Shown here piece by piece: positions 44,260-54,607 of a DNA stretch of 64,000 bases (positions are counted from its first letter, which is position 1; each line of letters opens with the position of its first letter). A program made the position numbers and the translations under genes. Source of the stretch: Cyanobacteriota bacterium erpe_2018_sw_21hr_WHONDRS-SW48-000092_B_bin.40 (GTDB lineage: Bacteria > Cyanobacteriota > Vampirovibrionia > Obscuribacterales > Obscuribacteraceae). The notes below the pieces were generated by a model, which saw only the letters and a list, made by a program, of their open reading frames with translations, was not told the origin of the DNA and searched no databases. The DNA lies in NCBI GenBank assembly GCA_030917395.1, contig JAUPUU010000203.1:1-64000 (forward strand), in the 5' to 3' direction.

Positions 44260-44601
44260 TTACTTTTGCACACGCTTCTCTAACTTGAGCTTTTGAATTT
44301 CAACACTGATCTTATTGAGATCACCTTCTAGCTCAATCTGATTTTCTTTGGTCAAAGTATTCTTTTTGTCAGCCTTAGCTTTCATATTGGCTTTTTTCTT
44401 AGCAAGATTGGCCAAGTCCTTGCGCAGGCTCTTAGCCTCTTTTACGGTCAACTCACTTGCTTTCTGCCCTTCATTGATTTGCTGCATCAGGGCTTGTTGA
44501 CGATCGTCAATTGACCACTCTTTTGCTTCCGCGGACAAAAATGTGCTGAAGAAAGAACTCAGCGCCAGAGCAAGGGCACAAACTACCGATAAGAATCTCA
44601 T
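44260..44601 (-). CDS. Small exported coiled-coil protein
   Basis: This protein has 113 residues. Residues 1-26 are a signal peptide (LALALSSFFSTFLSAEA). The mature part is a single Lys/Glu/Ala/Leu-rich helix with heptads (KSLRKDLANLAKKKANMKA) and no Cys. No ribosome site is obvious but the ORF has a fitting terminator 30 bases downstream. I cannot assign a family; small periplasmic helical proteins of this kind may be chaperones or envelope spacers. Terminators flank it on both sides (44203 and 44658), so it is a single-gene unit. Confidence 0.72.
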   Translation of the reverse strand: MRFLSVVCALALALSSFFSTFLSAEAKEWSIDDRQQALMQQINEGQKASELTVKEAKSLRKDLANLAKKKANMKAKADKKNTLTKENQIELEGDLNKISVEIQKLKLEKRVQK

Positions 44602-44657
44602 TTAGACCAGCACCTCTTCAATCCAAAACTACAGTTCAATTCTAGTCTATTCAAAAA

Positions 44658-44688
44658 AGAAGCGCTCCATTTTGGATGAAGCGCTTCT
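44658..44688 (-). terminator. Terminator after the fatty-acid desaturase gene
   Basis: Arms AGAAGCGCT and AGCGCTTCT pair perfectly, with a smaller TCCA/TGGA helix in the loop. On the minus strand the stem is followed by TTTTTTGA. It lies 34 bases past the desaturase stop codon. Confidence 0.8.
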
Positions 44689-44721
44689 CAGATTTTGGTG
44701 ATTAGAGCGAAATTGCTCTCA

Positions 44722-45660
44722 CTAGATTTCTACTAGCTCTTTCTCTTTAACAGCTTCAACAGTCTCGGTTGGCACGTTGACGAGCTCAGCGCTATCAGCA
44801 GTAGCTGCCGATACAGGAGCAGCAACGGTCTCTTTGACTGAACGCGCAGCTTTTGCTGCTTTGGCAGCGGCAATTTCCTCCGGAGAAAGCGTTGGAGTAG
44901 GTCTGATTACATCAGTAGCCAAGCCAATTTTCTCGAAGAATGAAATCATCATCCAGGTAGCGTCTAACTCAAACCATCTAATGCCATGCCGAGCAGATTT
45001 AGGGAAAGCATGGTGATTGTTGTGCCAGCCTTCACCCATGGCCATAAGGCCAACCCATGGCACGTTGCGGCTATCATCGCGCACTTCATAGTTGCGGTAG
45101 CCCCAGCTTGGCAAATGGCAGAAAGTGTTGACGAATTGTGGGCTCCAGAAGACGAGCACCGAAGCAATCAAATTAGCAGTGAAGGCCACAGGTCCGAAAG
45201 CCAAAAGTATGATTACGCGGGCAACAATATTGACCCAGAGGCAAAGCTGAGCTTGTTTAGCCGAGTGATCAGTACCGAGCATGCAAAGTACTTTGTCTTC
45301 GAGCAAGTCTGGAACTTGCTTTCTGATTTCTTCAACCGACTGGCGCTTTTCCATATCGAACATCCATTTATATAGAGCGTGTTCGAAACCATCGCGCGGG
45401 GAGTGGGGATCTCCTGGTTGGTCAGACTTCTGGTGGTGCAGTCTATGAACGGCCACCCATGAAATCGGAGCTCCCATCAAGGCGAAATATCCACCAGAGA
45501 CGATGAAGTATCTCAACCAGTTAGGCACTTTGTATGACTTGTGGGTGAGAAGCCTATGGTAGCCACCGGTAATGCCGATTGCCAGGTATACGTATGAAAC
45601 GCAGAACCAAGCAGCGAATGTCACCCAAGTAGTCGGAGTGTTCCAGGCTGAAAAATCCAA
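44722..45660 (-). CDS. Delta-9-type acyl-lipid/acyl-CoA fatty acid desaturase
   Basis: This membrane di-iron desaturase of 312 residues introduces a double bond into acyl chains. Three histidine boxes are present: HRLLTH (H-x4-H), HRLHH and HNNHH (in GEGWHNNHHAFP). The helices around residues 10-30, 50-70 and 140-180 are typical of the stearoyl-CoA/DesC group. A C-terminal tail rich in Ala/Glu/Val is not part of the catalytic fold. It diverges from a patatin-like lipase gene; both are lipid-related. A good extended promoter lies at 45833-45858, giving a leader of about 165 bases. Confidence 0.93.
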   Translation of the reverse strand: MDFSAWNTPTTWVTFAAWFCVSYVYLAIGITGGYHRLLTHKSYKVPNWLRYFIVSGGYFALMGAPISWVAVHRLHHQKSDQPGDPHSPRDGFEHALYKWMFDMEKRQSVEEIRKQVPDLLEDKVLCMLGTDHSAKQAQLCLWVNIVARVIILLAFGPVAFTANLIASVLVFWSPQFVNTFCHLPSWGYRNYEVRDDSRNVPWVGLMAMGEGWHNNHHAFPKSARHGIRWFELDATWMMISFFEKIGLATDVIRPTPTLSPEEIAAAKAAKAARSVKETVAAPVSAATADSAELVNVPTETVEAVKEKELVEI

Positions 45661-46025
45661 GTTGCGAGCCCCCTAATATTCTTTGCCTTTAATGCCCTTG
45701 CCCTAAAAATCCTGGCACTAGTTTCGAACGCTAGTTGCCGGTTGGCGCCAACAAAGATGAAGCGCCGGTAAGCTTTAAACCGAAATTTCAGTGATCCTGA
45801 AAGCCCGCTTTAAGACCTTGCAAAGTCCTTTATTTATAGCATGATAAGCGGTTGTCAATCTCTCATACTTAAGATTGATTCTAACCGAGATTGCGGCGCG
45901 GGGCCAGTAATTGGCCAATTCTTGAAGTTCGTTAATATTAGAAGACTAGACAATCGCGTAATAAAACCGGTTACAAAAGTAAAACTTGGACTGTTGCTTT
46001 AGCAAATTCTGTCAATTTGGAGACT
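45661..46025. other. Divergent regulatory region between desaturase and patatin-like genes
   Basis: These 365 bases contain no gene. They hold two perfect 12-base palindromes, GTTGGCGCCAAC (45741-45752) and AATTGGCCAATT (45909-45920), which share the arms TTGG/CCAA. A smaller inverted repeat, TTTCAG-N5-CTGAAA, is at 45786-45802. The desaturase promoter is listed separately. For the plus strand, TTGGCC and TAATAT (45933-45938, 16-base spacing) is a weak candidate that would overlap the second palindrome. Confidence 0.5.
45833..45858 (-). promoter_or_regulatory. Promoter of the desaturase gene
   Basis: Read on the minus strand: TTGACA, 14 bases, then TGCTATAAA. The spacer is short for a standard promoter, but TG-x just before TATAAA makes an extended -10, which tolerates this. 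Transcription would start near 45826 and give a long leader containing the 45741 palindrome. Confidence 0.55.
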
Positions 46026-47069
46026 ATGACATACCGACTTACTCGCAGCATCTTACTGGCCTGTATTAGCTATCTTGCATCACTATCACCATTACAGGCA
46101 AAAGAAGCCCATCAAACCGATGTAGCAATTTGGCAACAGAAGAAATTAGTACTCGCTCTCGGCGGTGGTGGCACCCGTGGTGCCGCTCATGTGGGTGTAT
46201 TGAGGGTACTGGAAAAGAATGGCGTAAAAGTTGACGCCATTGTTGGCACCAGTATTGGTGCTATTGTTGGTGGCTTTTACTGCTCGGGCCTGAGTGCCGA
46301 TGACATAGAAAAGATACTGCTAAAGAAGTCCTTCCTGCGCTCCTACCTAACCGTGCCTATTCCTGTGCGCATCATGGCTGTTCCCATATTCTTCATTCCT
46401 CACCTTTTCGGCTACCATCCTTATGACGGCCTCTACCGCGGCAATCGCTTTAGAAACTACGTTAATGCCCAGGTGCCTCTCGAAAGCAAAGCAATCGAAA
46501 GCCTGCCCTTGAAGTACGGCGCCGTTTGCTCTGACCTGCTTACGGCCAAGCCCTATGTCATCAGAGGTGGCGACTTAGGCAGAGCCATCCAGGCCAGCTC
46601 TGCTATCCCAGCCCTGCGCCAGCCGGTACCGTTCGATCTAAGTAACCCAGAAAATACAAAGATAAAAGATGGCGAGCCCTCCATGGCTCTGCTAGTAGAC
46701 GGCGGCATACAATCCAATTTACCGGTAGAGCAAGCCCGCGCCATGGCGCAGGAACTGGGAAGTGAAAAGGAAGTTGCCATAATTGCCATCAATATAGATG
46801 AACCTTTCGAGAGCGAGAACGGCAAGACTTTTCGCAAAATTGGCAGCGTTAGCAAGCGCGTCATCAATATTTTGCTGGCCAGCGTCGACAGATCCCAGGT
46901 GGGCTTGGCCCAGCTAATCATCCAGCCACGCACAAATGGCATTGCCGTCCTCTCAACCAAAACTAGCGATGTCAAACTGGCCATAAAAGCAGGGGAAACG
47001 GCGGCAGAATTAGCCATGCCCTCAGTGAAGGAGCTACTGAAAGCGACCCCGTCTGACAAAGATCATTAG
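46026..47069 (+). CDS. Patatin-like phospholipase/esterase (RssA/YchK-like), exported
   Basis: This Ser-Asp dyad lipase has about 347 residues. It has the oxyanion motif [14 protein letters not shown], the nucleophile GTSIG (G-x-S-x-G) and the catalytic Asp in [10 protein letters not shown]. Family members cut lipid ester bonds. Residues 1-25 ([21 protein letters not shown]) are a signal peptide, so it works outside the cytoplasm. The ATG at 46026 has GGAG close by; a TTG three codons earlier is also possible. It diverges from the fatty-acid desaturase, which suggests coordinated lipid remodelling. Confidence 0.87.
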   Translation: MTYRLTRSILLACISYLASLSPLQAKEAHQTDVAIWQQKKLVLALGGGGTRGAAHVGVLRVLEKNGVKVDAIVGTSIGAIVGGFYCSGLSADDIEKILLKKSFLRSYLTVPIPVRIMAVPIFFIPHLFGYHPYDGLYRGNRFRNYVNAQVPLESKAIESLPLKYGAVCSDLLTAKPYVIRGGDLGRAIQASSAIPALRQPVPFDLSNPENTKIKDGEPSMALLVDGGIQSNLPVEQARAMAQELGSEKEVAIIAINIDEPFESENGKTFRKIGSVSKRVINILLASVDRSQVGLAQLIIQPRTNGIAVLSTKTSDVKLAIKAGETAAELAMPSVKELLKATPSDKDH

Positions 47070-47180
47070 AGCTAAGGGGGAGCCTTCCCACGAATATGAG
47101 AAATCTCACCTTGTATAGTGCCTAAAAAAAACATACAGTCCTGATAGCACCTGAAAACCCCTACAGTGAGTGTTGGCAAC

Positions 47181-47783
47181 ATGAAAGCAGTGATCACAGG
47201 CGGACCGTCGGTCGGTAAAACCACAATCGTCAATGGCCTGGGTCAACTGGGATATCGAATAGTCAACGAAATTGCCACCCAAATCATCAAAGAAGGTCGC
47301 ATTCTACCCTGGGTAGACAGACAAAAATTTCAGGCTGAAGTCTTAAAACGCCAGCAATCAGCCGAGGCCTCGATTCTCGATTTTGATCAGACTGTCATTC
47401 TCGACCGGGGCTTATTCGACGGTGAAGCCTATTATTTGCACGACAAACTGCCAGTACCATCAGCCTTCAGTAATTTAGACGCCTCACAGTATGACGTTGC
47501 CTTTTTAATCGAGCCCTTGTCATTCTTCGAAGCCAATGAAATTCGTCAGAACGAGAGTCTCAAGTTCACCAAAGAAATCAGCGTGATATTAGAGCACTGC
47601 TATACGTCAAGAAACGTCAGAGTAATTAGAGTGCCAGCCATGCCAGCGGTGGAAAGAATTGAATTTGTCAAAAACCAAGTCGACACCCTAAAAAAAGGCA
47701 AAGCCACGACTGTCGAACAAGCCGCCCACCAGGCCGCCTATATGTTCAGAGGCTATGCGCCGGTAGCAATGGGCAGCTTTTAG
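47181..47783 (+). CDS. AAA-type ATPase/kinase of the NadR/AAA_28 type
   Basis: This is a small P-loop NTPase of 200 residues from the ATG at 47181; a GTG five codons upstream is possible but the family starts at MKAVITGG. It has Walker A GGPSVGKTT, a Walker B-like VILDRGLFDGEAYY and a later sensor-like region. The layout matches the AAA_28 group (NadR-kinase-like, also Ttd14-type). These phosphorylate or bind small ligands; the actual substrate is unknown. It precedes glutamate dehydrogenase by 102 bases and may be independently transcribed. Confidence 0.75.
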   Translation: MKAVITGGPSVGKTTIVNGLGQLGYRIVNEIATQIIKEGRILPWVDRQKFQAEVLKRQQSAEASILDFDQTVILDRGLFDGEAYYLHDKLPVPSAFSNLDASQYDVAFLIEPLSFFEANEIRQNESLKFTKEISVILEHCYTSRNVRVIRVPAMPAVERIEFVKNQVDTLKKGKATTVEQAAHQAAYMFRGYAPVAMGSF

Positions 47784-47812
47784 AGCCAAATCTAAAAATC
47801 GAAACCAGCAGA

Positions 47813-47845
47813 TTTCTTGCATTAAGTCTTGAGCTGAGCAAGAAA
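47813..47845. promoter_or_regulatory. Inverted repeat TTTCTTGC-N17-GCAAGAAA before gdhA
   Basis: Perfect 8-base arms with a 17-base loop end 40 bases before the gdhA start. It could be an operator pair or a weak leader hairpin. No T-run follows, so it is not a terminator for the upstream gene. Confidence 0.35.
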
Positions 47846-47873
47846 CCAAGGTGCTAACCTATTAGAAACCTAA

Positions 47874-49154
<1,281 letters not shown>

Positions 49155-49211
49155 AATGGCTTGAGAAAAATAAAAGAACAAGAAAAGCAAAACAAAAGTA
49201 GAAAAAACAAG

Positions 49212-51086
49212 ATGGAAGAAAAGTCGTCGCCCCTAGATCACGGCAGTATCACCCTCGAACCTGAAATTCCTGGCGAGAGCACTGACCAGCTCTGGCTCAG
49301 AACTGTCTATCAAGGTGACACTGTGCCGCAGTTTACTTTGCGTGCAGTGCTCATGGGCGGCGCACTCGGCATGCTCATGTCGATTTCAAATTTGTATACC
49401 ATGCTCAAAGTCGGTTGGGCCTTTGGTGTAGCAATCACAGCTTGCGTACTCTCTTTTGTTATTTGGCGCGGCATCAGAATAGCTTTCCCAAAAGTATCTG
49501 ATATGACCATCCTAGAAAATAACTGCATGCAGTCAACGGCTTCGGCTGCAGGCTACTCTACTGGTGCCACCGTCGGCATTGCTTTTGGTGCGTTGCTATT
49601 AATCACTGGAGAACACCAACCATGGACAACTCTACTACCATGGACATTTGTCTCAGCCATGATGGGTGTGTTTCTTGCTGTACCAATGAAACGACAGATG
49701 ATCAACGTCGAACAACTGCCATTTCCCTCTGGCATCGCCGCGGCAGAAACATTGAAGAGCCTGCATGGTCAGTGCAAAGAAGCAGTGACCCAAGCCTATT
49801 CGCTAGTGGCTGCCCTGGTGGCTGGAGCCGCCGTGGGTTTTCTTGGTAAAGGTGATTTTGCCTGGCAGATCAAAGCAAATCTAAAGATCCCGGAGCTAAT
49901 TCCTTTTGGTGGTCGCAGCCTCGGGGTCAATCTCAAAGATACACCAGGCTTTGGTTGGGAACCCAGCTTACTCTTGCTTGGAGCAGGAATGCTCGTTGGC
50001 ATGCGTGTATCACTTTCTATGTTGGTTGGCTCCTTAGTACTCTATTTGTTCTTCGGCCCTCAAGCACTCAACGCCCACGAAATCAGCGCCCCAAAGGCCA
50101 TCATCAAAGAATGGGCTCTGTGGAGCGGCACAGCCATCATGGTGACCAGTGGTCTTACTGCTTTCGCCCTTGAATGGAAAACAATTCTGCGCTCACTAAA
50201 TATAGTGCAGGTGAAGAAAGGGGCAAGCACCGTAAATATAGACCCTCTAGCCGACATCGAAGTGCCGCTAAAATGGCTTGTTTGGGGCATCGTCCCCCTT
50301 GCTATCGCCAGCATAGCGCTGCAATATTTAGCTTTTTCCATCTCTCCTCTGGTCGGAATAATGACCATTGTGATGAGTTTCTTTTTGGGTTTAGTCGCCT
50401 GCCGTGCCACTGGTGAAACTGACGTAACACCAATGAGTGCCATGTGCAAAATTACTCAGTTAACCGTGGCAGTAATGGCACCAAAGAATATTGTCACCAA
50501 CCTTATGGCCGCCTCGGTCACTGCCAATATTGCCTCAAGCTCAGCCGATTTGCTCACCGACCTCAAGAGCGGATACCTGCTTGGCGCCAATGCCAGAAAA
50601 CAATTTCAAGCGCAGCTTGCTGGGGTCTTCTTTGGCGTAGCAGCCGTTGTGCCGGCCTGGTACTTAATGGTGCCAAACAAAGCCGCACTCGAAGCCTTTG
50701 AACCGCCATCAGTGAACATCTGGAAATCAGTTGCTCTGGCTCTCAGTCAAGGCATTGAGACAGTTCCGGTGACTGCGCGCTGGGGCATGCTCATTGCTGG
50801 TCTAATCGGTATCGCTTTGGCCCTGCTCGATAAGTATGCTAGCAAAAAATGGAAACCATACGTACCATCAGCCATGGGCCTGGGACTTTCGTGGGTAATG
50901 CCATTTAGCAATGCCTTTGCCTTCTTTTTAGGTGCTCTAATTGCCATGATCTGGCGCTGGGCCTCAAAGAAAGGCGCTGACTTGTACGTAGTACCTGTAG
51001 CCTCTGGGGCGGTAGCTGGCGAGTCATTAATGTGCGCTGTGATCGCCATCATTCAAGCCTTGGGAGCCCTTACCGCCAGTCACTAA
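49212..51086 (+). CDS. OPT-family oligopeptide transporter
   Basis: This multi-pass permease has 624 residues from ATG 49212. A TTG 51 bases upstream would add a very basic tail, and either start is possible. About 14 hydrophobic segments are seen. Family stretches are MGGALGMLMSISNLYTMLKVG, NNCMQSTASAAGYSTGA and EQLPFPSGIAAAETLKSLH, plus GETDVTPMSAMCKITQ and LSWVMPFSNAFAFFLGALI. They match the prokaryotic OPT group (COG1297), which moves small peptides or metal chelates by proton coupling. Placement after gdhA suggests peptide or amino-acid uptake. The next gene begins 10 bases after the stop. Confidence 0.92.
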   Translation: MEEKSSPLDHGSITLEPEIPGESTDQLWLRTVYQGDTVPQFTLRAVLMGGALGMLMSISNLYTMLKVGWAFGVAITACVLSFVIWRGIRIAFPKVSDMTILENNCMQSTASAAGYSTGATVGIAFGALLLITGEHQPWTTLLPWTFVSAMMGVFLAVPMKRQMINVEQLPFPSGIAAAETLKSLHGQCKEAVTQAYSLVAALVAGAAVGFLGKGDFAWQIKANLKIPELIPFGGRSLGVNLKDTPGFGWEPSLLLLGAGMLVGMRVSLSMLVGSLVLYLFFGPQALNAHEISAPKAIIKEWALWSGTAIMVTSGLTAFALEWKTILRSLNIVQVKKGASTVNIDPLADIEVPLKWLVWGIVPLAIASIALQYLAFSISPLVGIMTIVMSFFLGLVACRATGETDVTPMSAMCKITQLTVAVMAPKNIVTNLMAASVTANIASSSADLLTDLKSGYLLGANARKQFQAQLAGVFFGVAAVVPAWYLMVPNKAALEAFEPPSVNIWKSVALALSQGIETVPVTARWGMLIAGLIGIALALLDKYASKKWKPYVPSAMGLGLSWVMPFSNAFAFFLGALIAMIWRWASKKGADLYVVPVASGAVAGESLMCAVIAIIQALGALTASH

Positions 51087-51096
51087 GAGCCAAAAC

Positions 51097-52359
51097 TTGA
51101 GCAAGCCTGCTGACGATAAGCAAATAGTAATTCGCGCCATCAACCAGCTTGGCCGCAGAGTAAGCGCTGCTGATGTAGCAACTAAGACCGGGCTTTCACT
51201 CAACGACAGCAACCGTTTGCTCAACGAAGTTGCCTCAGACGTAGGCGGCCACCTCGAAGTATCAAAGCTTGGCTTTGTTGCCTATCAATTTAGCCCGGGC
51301 TTTCAAAACAACTACCTGGCCACTGGTTTGCGGGCATTTGCCGAAAAAGCAGGCAGACTGTTGTTCGAAATTTGTTTTTTCATAGTCAAAATTTCTTTCG
51401 GTTTAATACTACTGGCCTCTCTGGCAGTTGTGATTTTTGCAGTGATGCTGACAATTTTCGTTACTACTTTTGGCACAGAAAAGAAAAACAAAAAGCAACC
51501 GTTTCTAGATTTACTGATTTTGCGCGACCTTATCTTGTGGCAACCAAACAGAGCAAAACGCCTGCCAGGTCAACCCCTAAGCACCACCGTTGAGCAAATC
51601 AAAAACGACAATTTTTTGATCAATTGCTTCTCGTTTCTATTTGGTGACAAGAGCCCCAATACTGACATTGAAGAAAAACAATGGCGTCTCATCGCCCAAC
51701 TGATTCATGACAATAAAGGTGCCGTCACAGCAGAACAGCTAGCACCATTTATGCTCAGGGAAATTTCCACAAAAGACAACAACGAAGATTTTGTTTTACC
51801 AGTACTCTGCCGCTTTGATGGCCGACCAGAAGTAAGTGAAACGGGCTCAATCATCTATCTTTTTCCTTCGCTGCAAGTTAGCGCGGGGCCCACCGCAGTG
51901 CCAGATATAGCGCTACCAAACTTTCTCCCGCAAGCCTTAATAGAGTATGAAATACCTTTCTCGGAGCTTTCAAAAGAACAGATCAGACCGGTTCTGGCCA
52001 TCGCTACACTCAACCTAGCTGGCACCTGGTGGCTAGCTTTCACAGCCAATCGCCTGGTACATATCTACAGTTGGCAAGCAGACATACTCGCCACCTACGG
52101 CACTCTCTTTGTACTCATCCCTCTGCTACGCTGGGCCTATCTTCATTGGGTCAATGCTGGCATAACTATGCGCAACGCTGAGAGATACAAGCTAGCCGAA
52201 AAGCTAAGAAAACCAGATCAAGCTTTAGAAGCAAAGCTCTCAGAGCGCGAAATAATGACTCATAATCAGGCGATCGGCCCTACAATAGATGCAGCCTCAG
52301 TGATATACACCAGCGAAAAAGATTATTTAGAACAAGCAATTGAGGAAACGCAGCCATGA
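51097..52359 (+). CDS. Membrane protein homologous to cyanobacterial/plant At5g03900 family
   Basis: This 420-residue protein starts with TTG (no nearby ATG). The N-terminal part is a winged-helix-like domain (RRVSAADVATKTGLSLNDSNRLL), followed by two close hydrophobic helices (about 95-130). Next comes a central block LFGDKSPNTDIEEKQWRLIAQLI, then GAVTAEQLAPFM and VLPVLCRFDGRPEV, and then SIIYLFPSLQ. This order and these motifs match, from memory, the chloroplast protein At5g03900 and its cyanobacterial homologues, annotated as iron-sulfur-related without firm proof. A second membrane region lies near 320-360. It sits between the OPT and MOSC genes, overlapping the latter by 4 bases. Function unknown; tentative lineage marker. 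Confidence 0.75.
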   Translation: MSKPADDKQIVIRAINQLGRRVSAADVATKTGLSLNDSNRLLNEVASDVGGHLEVSKLGFVAYQFSPGFQNNYLATGLRAFAEKAGRLLFEICFFIVKISFGLILLASLAVVIFAVMLTIFVTTFGTEKKNKKQPFLDLLILRDLILWQPNRAKRLPGQPLSTTVEQIKNDNFLINCFSFLFGDKSPNTDIEEKQWRLIAQLIHDNKGAVTAEQLAPFMLREISTKDNNEDFVLPVLCRFDGRPEVSETGSIIYLFPSLQVSAGPTAVPDIALPNFLPQALIEYEIPFSELSKEQIRPVLAIATLNLAGTWWLAFTANRLVHIYSWQADILATYGTLFVLIPLLRWAYLHWVNAGITMRNAERYKLAEKLRKPDQALEAKLSEREIMTHNQAIGPTIDAASVIYTSEKDYLEQAIEETQP

Positions 52360-53180
52360 GCAGCACTGCACTGACAATAACTTCTCTAACAATTTATCCT
52401 GTCAAAAGTTTGGCTGGAATATCTTTGAACAGCGCAAAACTAGAAAATCGCGGCTTCAAGTATGACCGAGAATGGATGGTAGTAACCGAAGGTGGTCAGT
52501 TTCTTACCCAGCGGGAACTAGCACCCATGGCTCTGATCCAAACAGCCATATTAGAGCATACCCTGCGCCTGACCATGCCCCTGGGAGACAGCGTAGAAGT
52601 TCCACTGAGCATAGACCAAGCTCAAGTCGATGCAAAAGTAATGACTGTAAAAGTATGGAATGACACATGCCAGGCCATAGACCAGGGCGACGAAGCAGCG
52701 GACCTGCTCTCCCGCAACCTAGAAAAGAAAGTGCGCTTAGTGCGTATGGAACCATCATGCATGCGCATAGTTGATCAAAAATATGCAAACTCACCTGACA
52801 ATGTTGTCAGCTTTGCCGACGGCTTTCCTGTATTGGTCATAAGCGACGAATCACTCGCCGAATTAAACAGAAGACTGGAATACCCACTGCCCATGAATCG
52901 CTTTAGACCCAATATCACCATTGGTGGCAGTGTACCTTTTGCCGAAGATAGCTGGTCCGAAATTACTATCGACAATGTCAAACTCAGCCTGGTCAAACCC
53001 TGCGCCCGCTGCCAGATTACAACTATTGATCAAGACACGGCTGAAGCCTCACAAGAGCCTCTAAAAACACTTTCTTTCTTCCGCAAAGAAAATGGCAAAA
53101 TCATGTTTGGCCAAAATGCTATACCGCAAAACAATGGTGAAATAAGATTGGGTGATGCAGTCTTGGTCACAGCAAAGTAA
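52356..53180 (+). CDS. MOSC-domain protein (YcbX-like)
   Basis: This protein has 274 residues. It has the MOSC N-terminal beta barrel (TSLTIYPVKSLAGISLN, then GFKYDREWMVV, then FLTQRELAPMALI). The molybdenum/sulfur-binding C-terminal domain contains RFRPNITIGG and KPCARCQITTID, the conserved Cys that would carry sulfur or bind cofactor. YcbX-type enzymes reduce hydroxylated or oxidised nitrogen compounds using the molybdenum cofactor and a ferredoxin-like partner. No ferredoxin domain is fused here. The ATGA overlap with the preceding gene shows translational coupling. The next gene starts with a GTG 2 bases after the stop. Confidence 0.88.
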   Translation: MSSTALTITSLTIYPVKSLAGISLNSAKLENRGFKYDREWMVVTEGGQFLTQRELAPMALIQTAILEHTLRLTMPLGDSVEVPLSIDQAQVDAKVMTVKVWNDTCQAIDQGDEAADLLSRNLEKKVRLVRMEPSCMRIVDQKYANSPDNVVSFADGFPVLVISDESLAELNRRLEYPLPMNRFRPNITIGGSVPFAEDSWSEITIDNVKLSLVKPCARCQITTIDQDTAEASQEPLKTLSFFRKENGKIMFGQNAIPQNNGEIRLGDAVLVTAK

Positions 53181-53182
53181 TA

Positions 53183-53884
53183 GTGAAACGATTGAGGAAA
53201 CCCTACTCGAATATAGCAATTGCAGTCAGCGCCATAGCGCTGATGCTTTGCGCTGAACCGGCCCAGGCCGCCGCAGATCATGACCTCCAGCTCTGGACTC
53301 CAATCATGCTAGACCGCACCGTCTACAAGCGAGTACACGGCTACCTGGAAGTAATTCCGCGCATTGGTGACAATGTCTCAGGTCTAAACCAACTTTTGCT
53401 CAGACCGGCCCTCGAATATAAAGTAAAAGACAATTTCTCTCTGTTTGCTGGATATTTATGGCTCTCGAACTATACAGATGCAGGAGTGCAGAACGAGCAC
53501 CGCATCTGGCAACAAGTGCTGATGAATAAAAGCTTCAAGCGCTGCCTGCTTATCAATCGCACCCGCATCGAAGAGAGGCTATTTGAACCACTTGCAGGAA
53601 CCGGTGTGCGTCTAAGACATCTGGTCAAGGTCAACTATCCACTACATAAACGCATATATGCAACAGCGCAAGACGAGTTATTTGTCAATTTGAATAGCGT
53701 ACAAGGAGGACCACAGGCCGGTATTGACCAGAACCGTTTCTTCGCTGGCCTTGGTATAAAGGCAATGAAGAAAGCACGAGTAGAAGTGGGCTACCAATAC
53801 CAGTACATTAATAGGTCTGATCAATTTGATGATCAAGCTAATCACGCCATCGTGATACAGTCTTTCGTCGGCTTAAAAGATTAG
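53183..53884 (+). CDS. DUF2490-family outer-membrane-type protein
   Basis: This 233-residue protein starts with GTG. A signal peptide (YSNIAIAVSAIALMLC...AQAA, cut about residue 30) precedes alternating beta strands such as DHDLQLWTPIMLDRTVYKR, FSLFAGYLWLSNYTD, HRIWQQVLMNK and VEVGYQYQYINRSDQFDDQ. The pattern and the closing ...HAIVIQSFVG fit DUF2490, thought to form an outer-membrane beta barrel. The start lies 2 bases after the MOSC stop. The role is unknown; the family is common in Bacteroidetes and Proteobacteria. Confidence 0.75.
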   Translation: MKRLRKPYSNIAIAVSAIALMLCAEPAQAAADHDLQLWTPIMLDRTVYKRVHGYLEVIPRIGDNVSGLNQLLLRPALEYKVKDNFSLFAGYLWLSNYTDAGVQNEHRIWQQVLMNKSFKRCLLINRTRIEERLFEPLAGTGVRLRHLVKVNYPLHKRIYATAQDELFVNLNSVQGGPQAGIDQNRFFAGLGIKAMKKARVEVGYQYQYINRSDQFDDQANHAIVIQSFVGLKD

Positions 53885-53899
53885 CAAAGGAAATTTTTC

Positions 53900-54607
53900 G
53901 TGGACAATAAAGAATGCACCGAGCAATTTAGCCAGCTATCGACGCCTATGATTGCCGATGCCTGTGTGCGCTTGAAGCTTGCCGTTCGCTCAATGCCTGC
54001 AGGGCTCACTGCGCTTATACCGGGCAGCAAAGTAGCTGGCCAAGCTTTGCCGGTAAGACACTACGGTAGCGTTGATATATTTCTGGAAGCTATGCTACAA
54101 GCAAAGCCGGGTGACATATTGTGCATAGACGACCGCGGTCGCAATGACCAGGCCTGCATTGGCGATTTAACGGCCCTTGAGGCCGAGTGCTATGGCATAG
54201 CAGCTATGCTTATTTGGGGCTGCCACAGAGACACAGATGAATTAGTGCGCATTGGTTTGCCAATATTTAGCTATGGTAGACATCCTTCGGGCCCCCTGAA
54301 GCTAGAAACAGCAGAACCGAAATCAATTGGCCTAGCAGAGCTTGGCAGCACGACCGTTGAGAGCAATGACTTTGTCTTCATCGATTCGGATGGAGCAGTT
54401 TTTGTGCATAAGGATCATATGAGCGATGTTTTCACCACAGCCAAACAAATTTATGCAGCCGAATCGAAACAAGCGCAGCTAGTGAGAGATGGTCAAAACT
54501 TGCACAGTCAGCTTATGTTTGACGACTATTTGAAGAAGCGAGCAGTAGAACCAGCCCTTACTTTCCGCGAGCATCTGCGCGCCCTGGCCAAATCGATAGA
54601 AGAATAG
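53900..54607 (+). CDS. RraA-like protein (HMG aldolase/RNase-E-regulator family)
   Basis: This 235-residue protein begins with GTG, with AAAGGA 8 bases upstream. The RraA fold is seen in STPMIADACVRLKL, GDILCIDDRGRNDQACIGDLTALEAECYGIAA and the D/R site CHRDTDELVRIGLPIFSYGRHPSGP. In true RraA/4-hydroxy-4-methyl-2-oxoglutarate aldolases the motif is G-x-x-R-D; here the same Arg-Asp pair is kept. Aldolase/decarboxylase activity on a 2-oxo acid is therefore more likely than an RNase E role, but the substrate is not known. Its stop lies within a 16-bp tandem repeat. Confidence 0.78.
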   Translation: MDNKECTEQFSQLSTPMIADACVRLKLAVRSMPAGLTALIPGSKVAGQALPVRHYGSVDIFLEAMLQAKPGDILCIDDRGRNDQACIGDLTALEAECYGIAAMLIWGCHRDTDELVRIGLPIFSYGRHPSGPLKLETAEPKSIGLAELGSTTVESNDFVFIDSDGAVFVHKDHMSDVFTTAKQIYAAESKQAQLVRDGQNLHSQLMFDDYLKKRAVEPALTFREHLRALAKSIEE

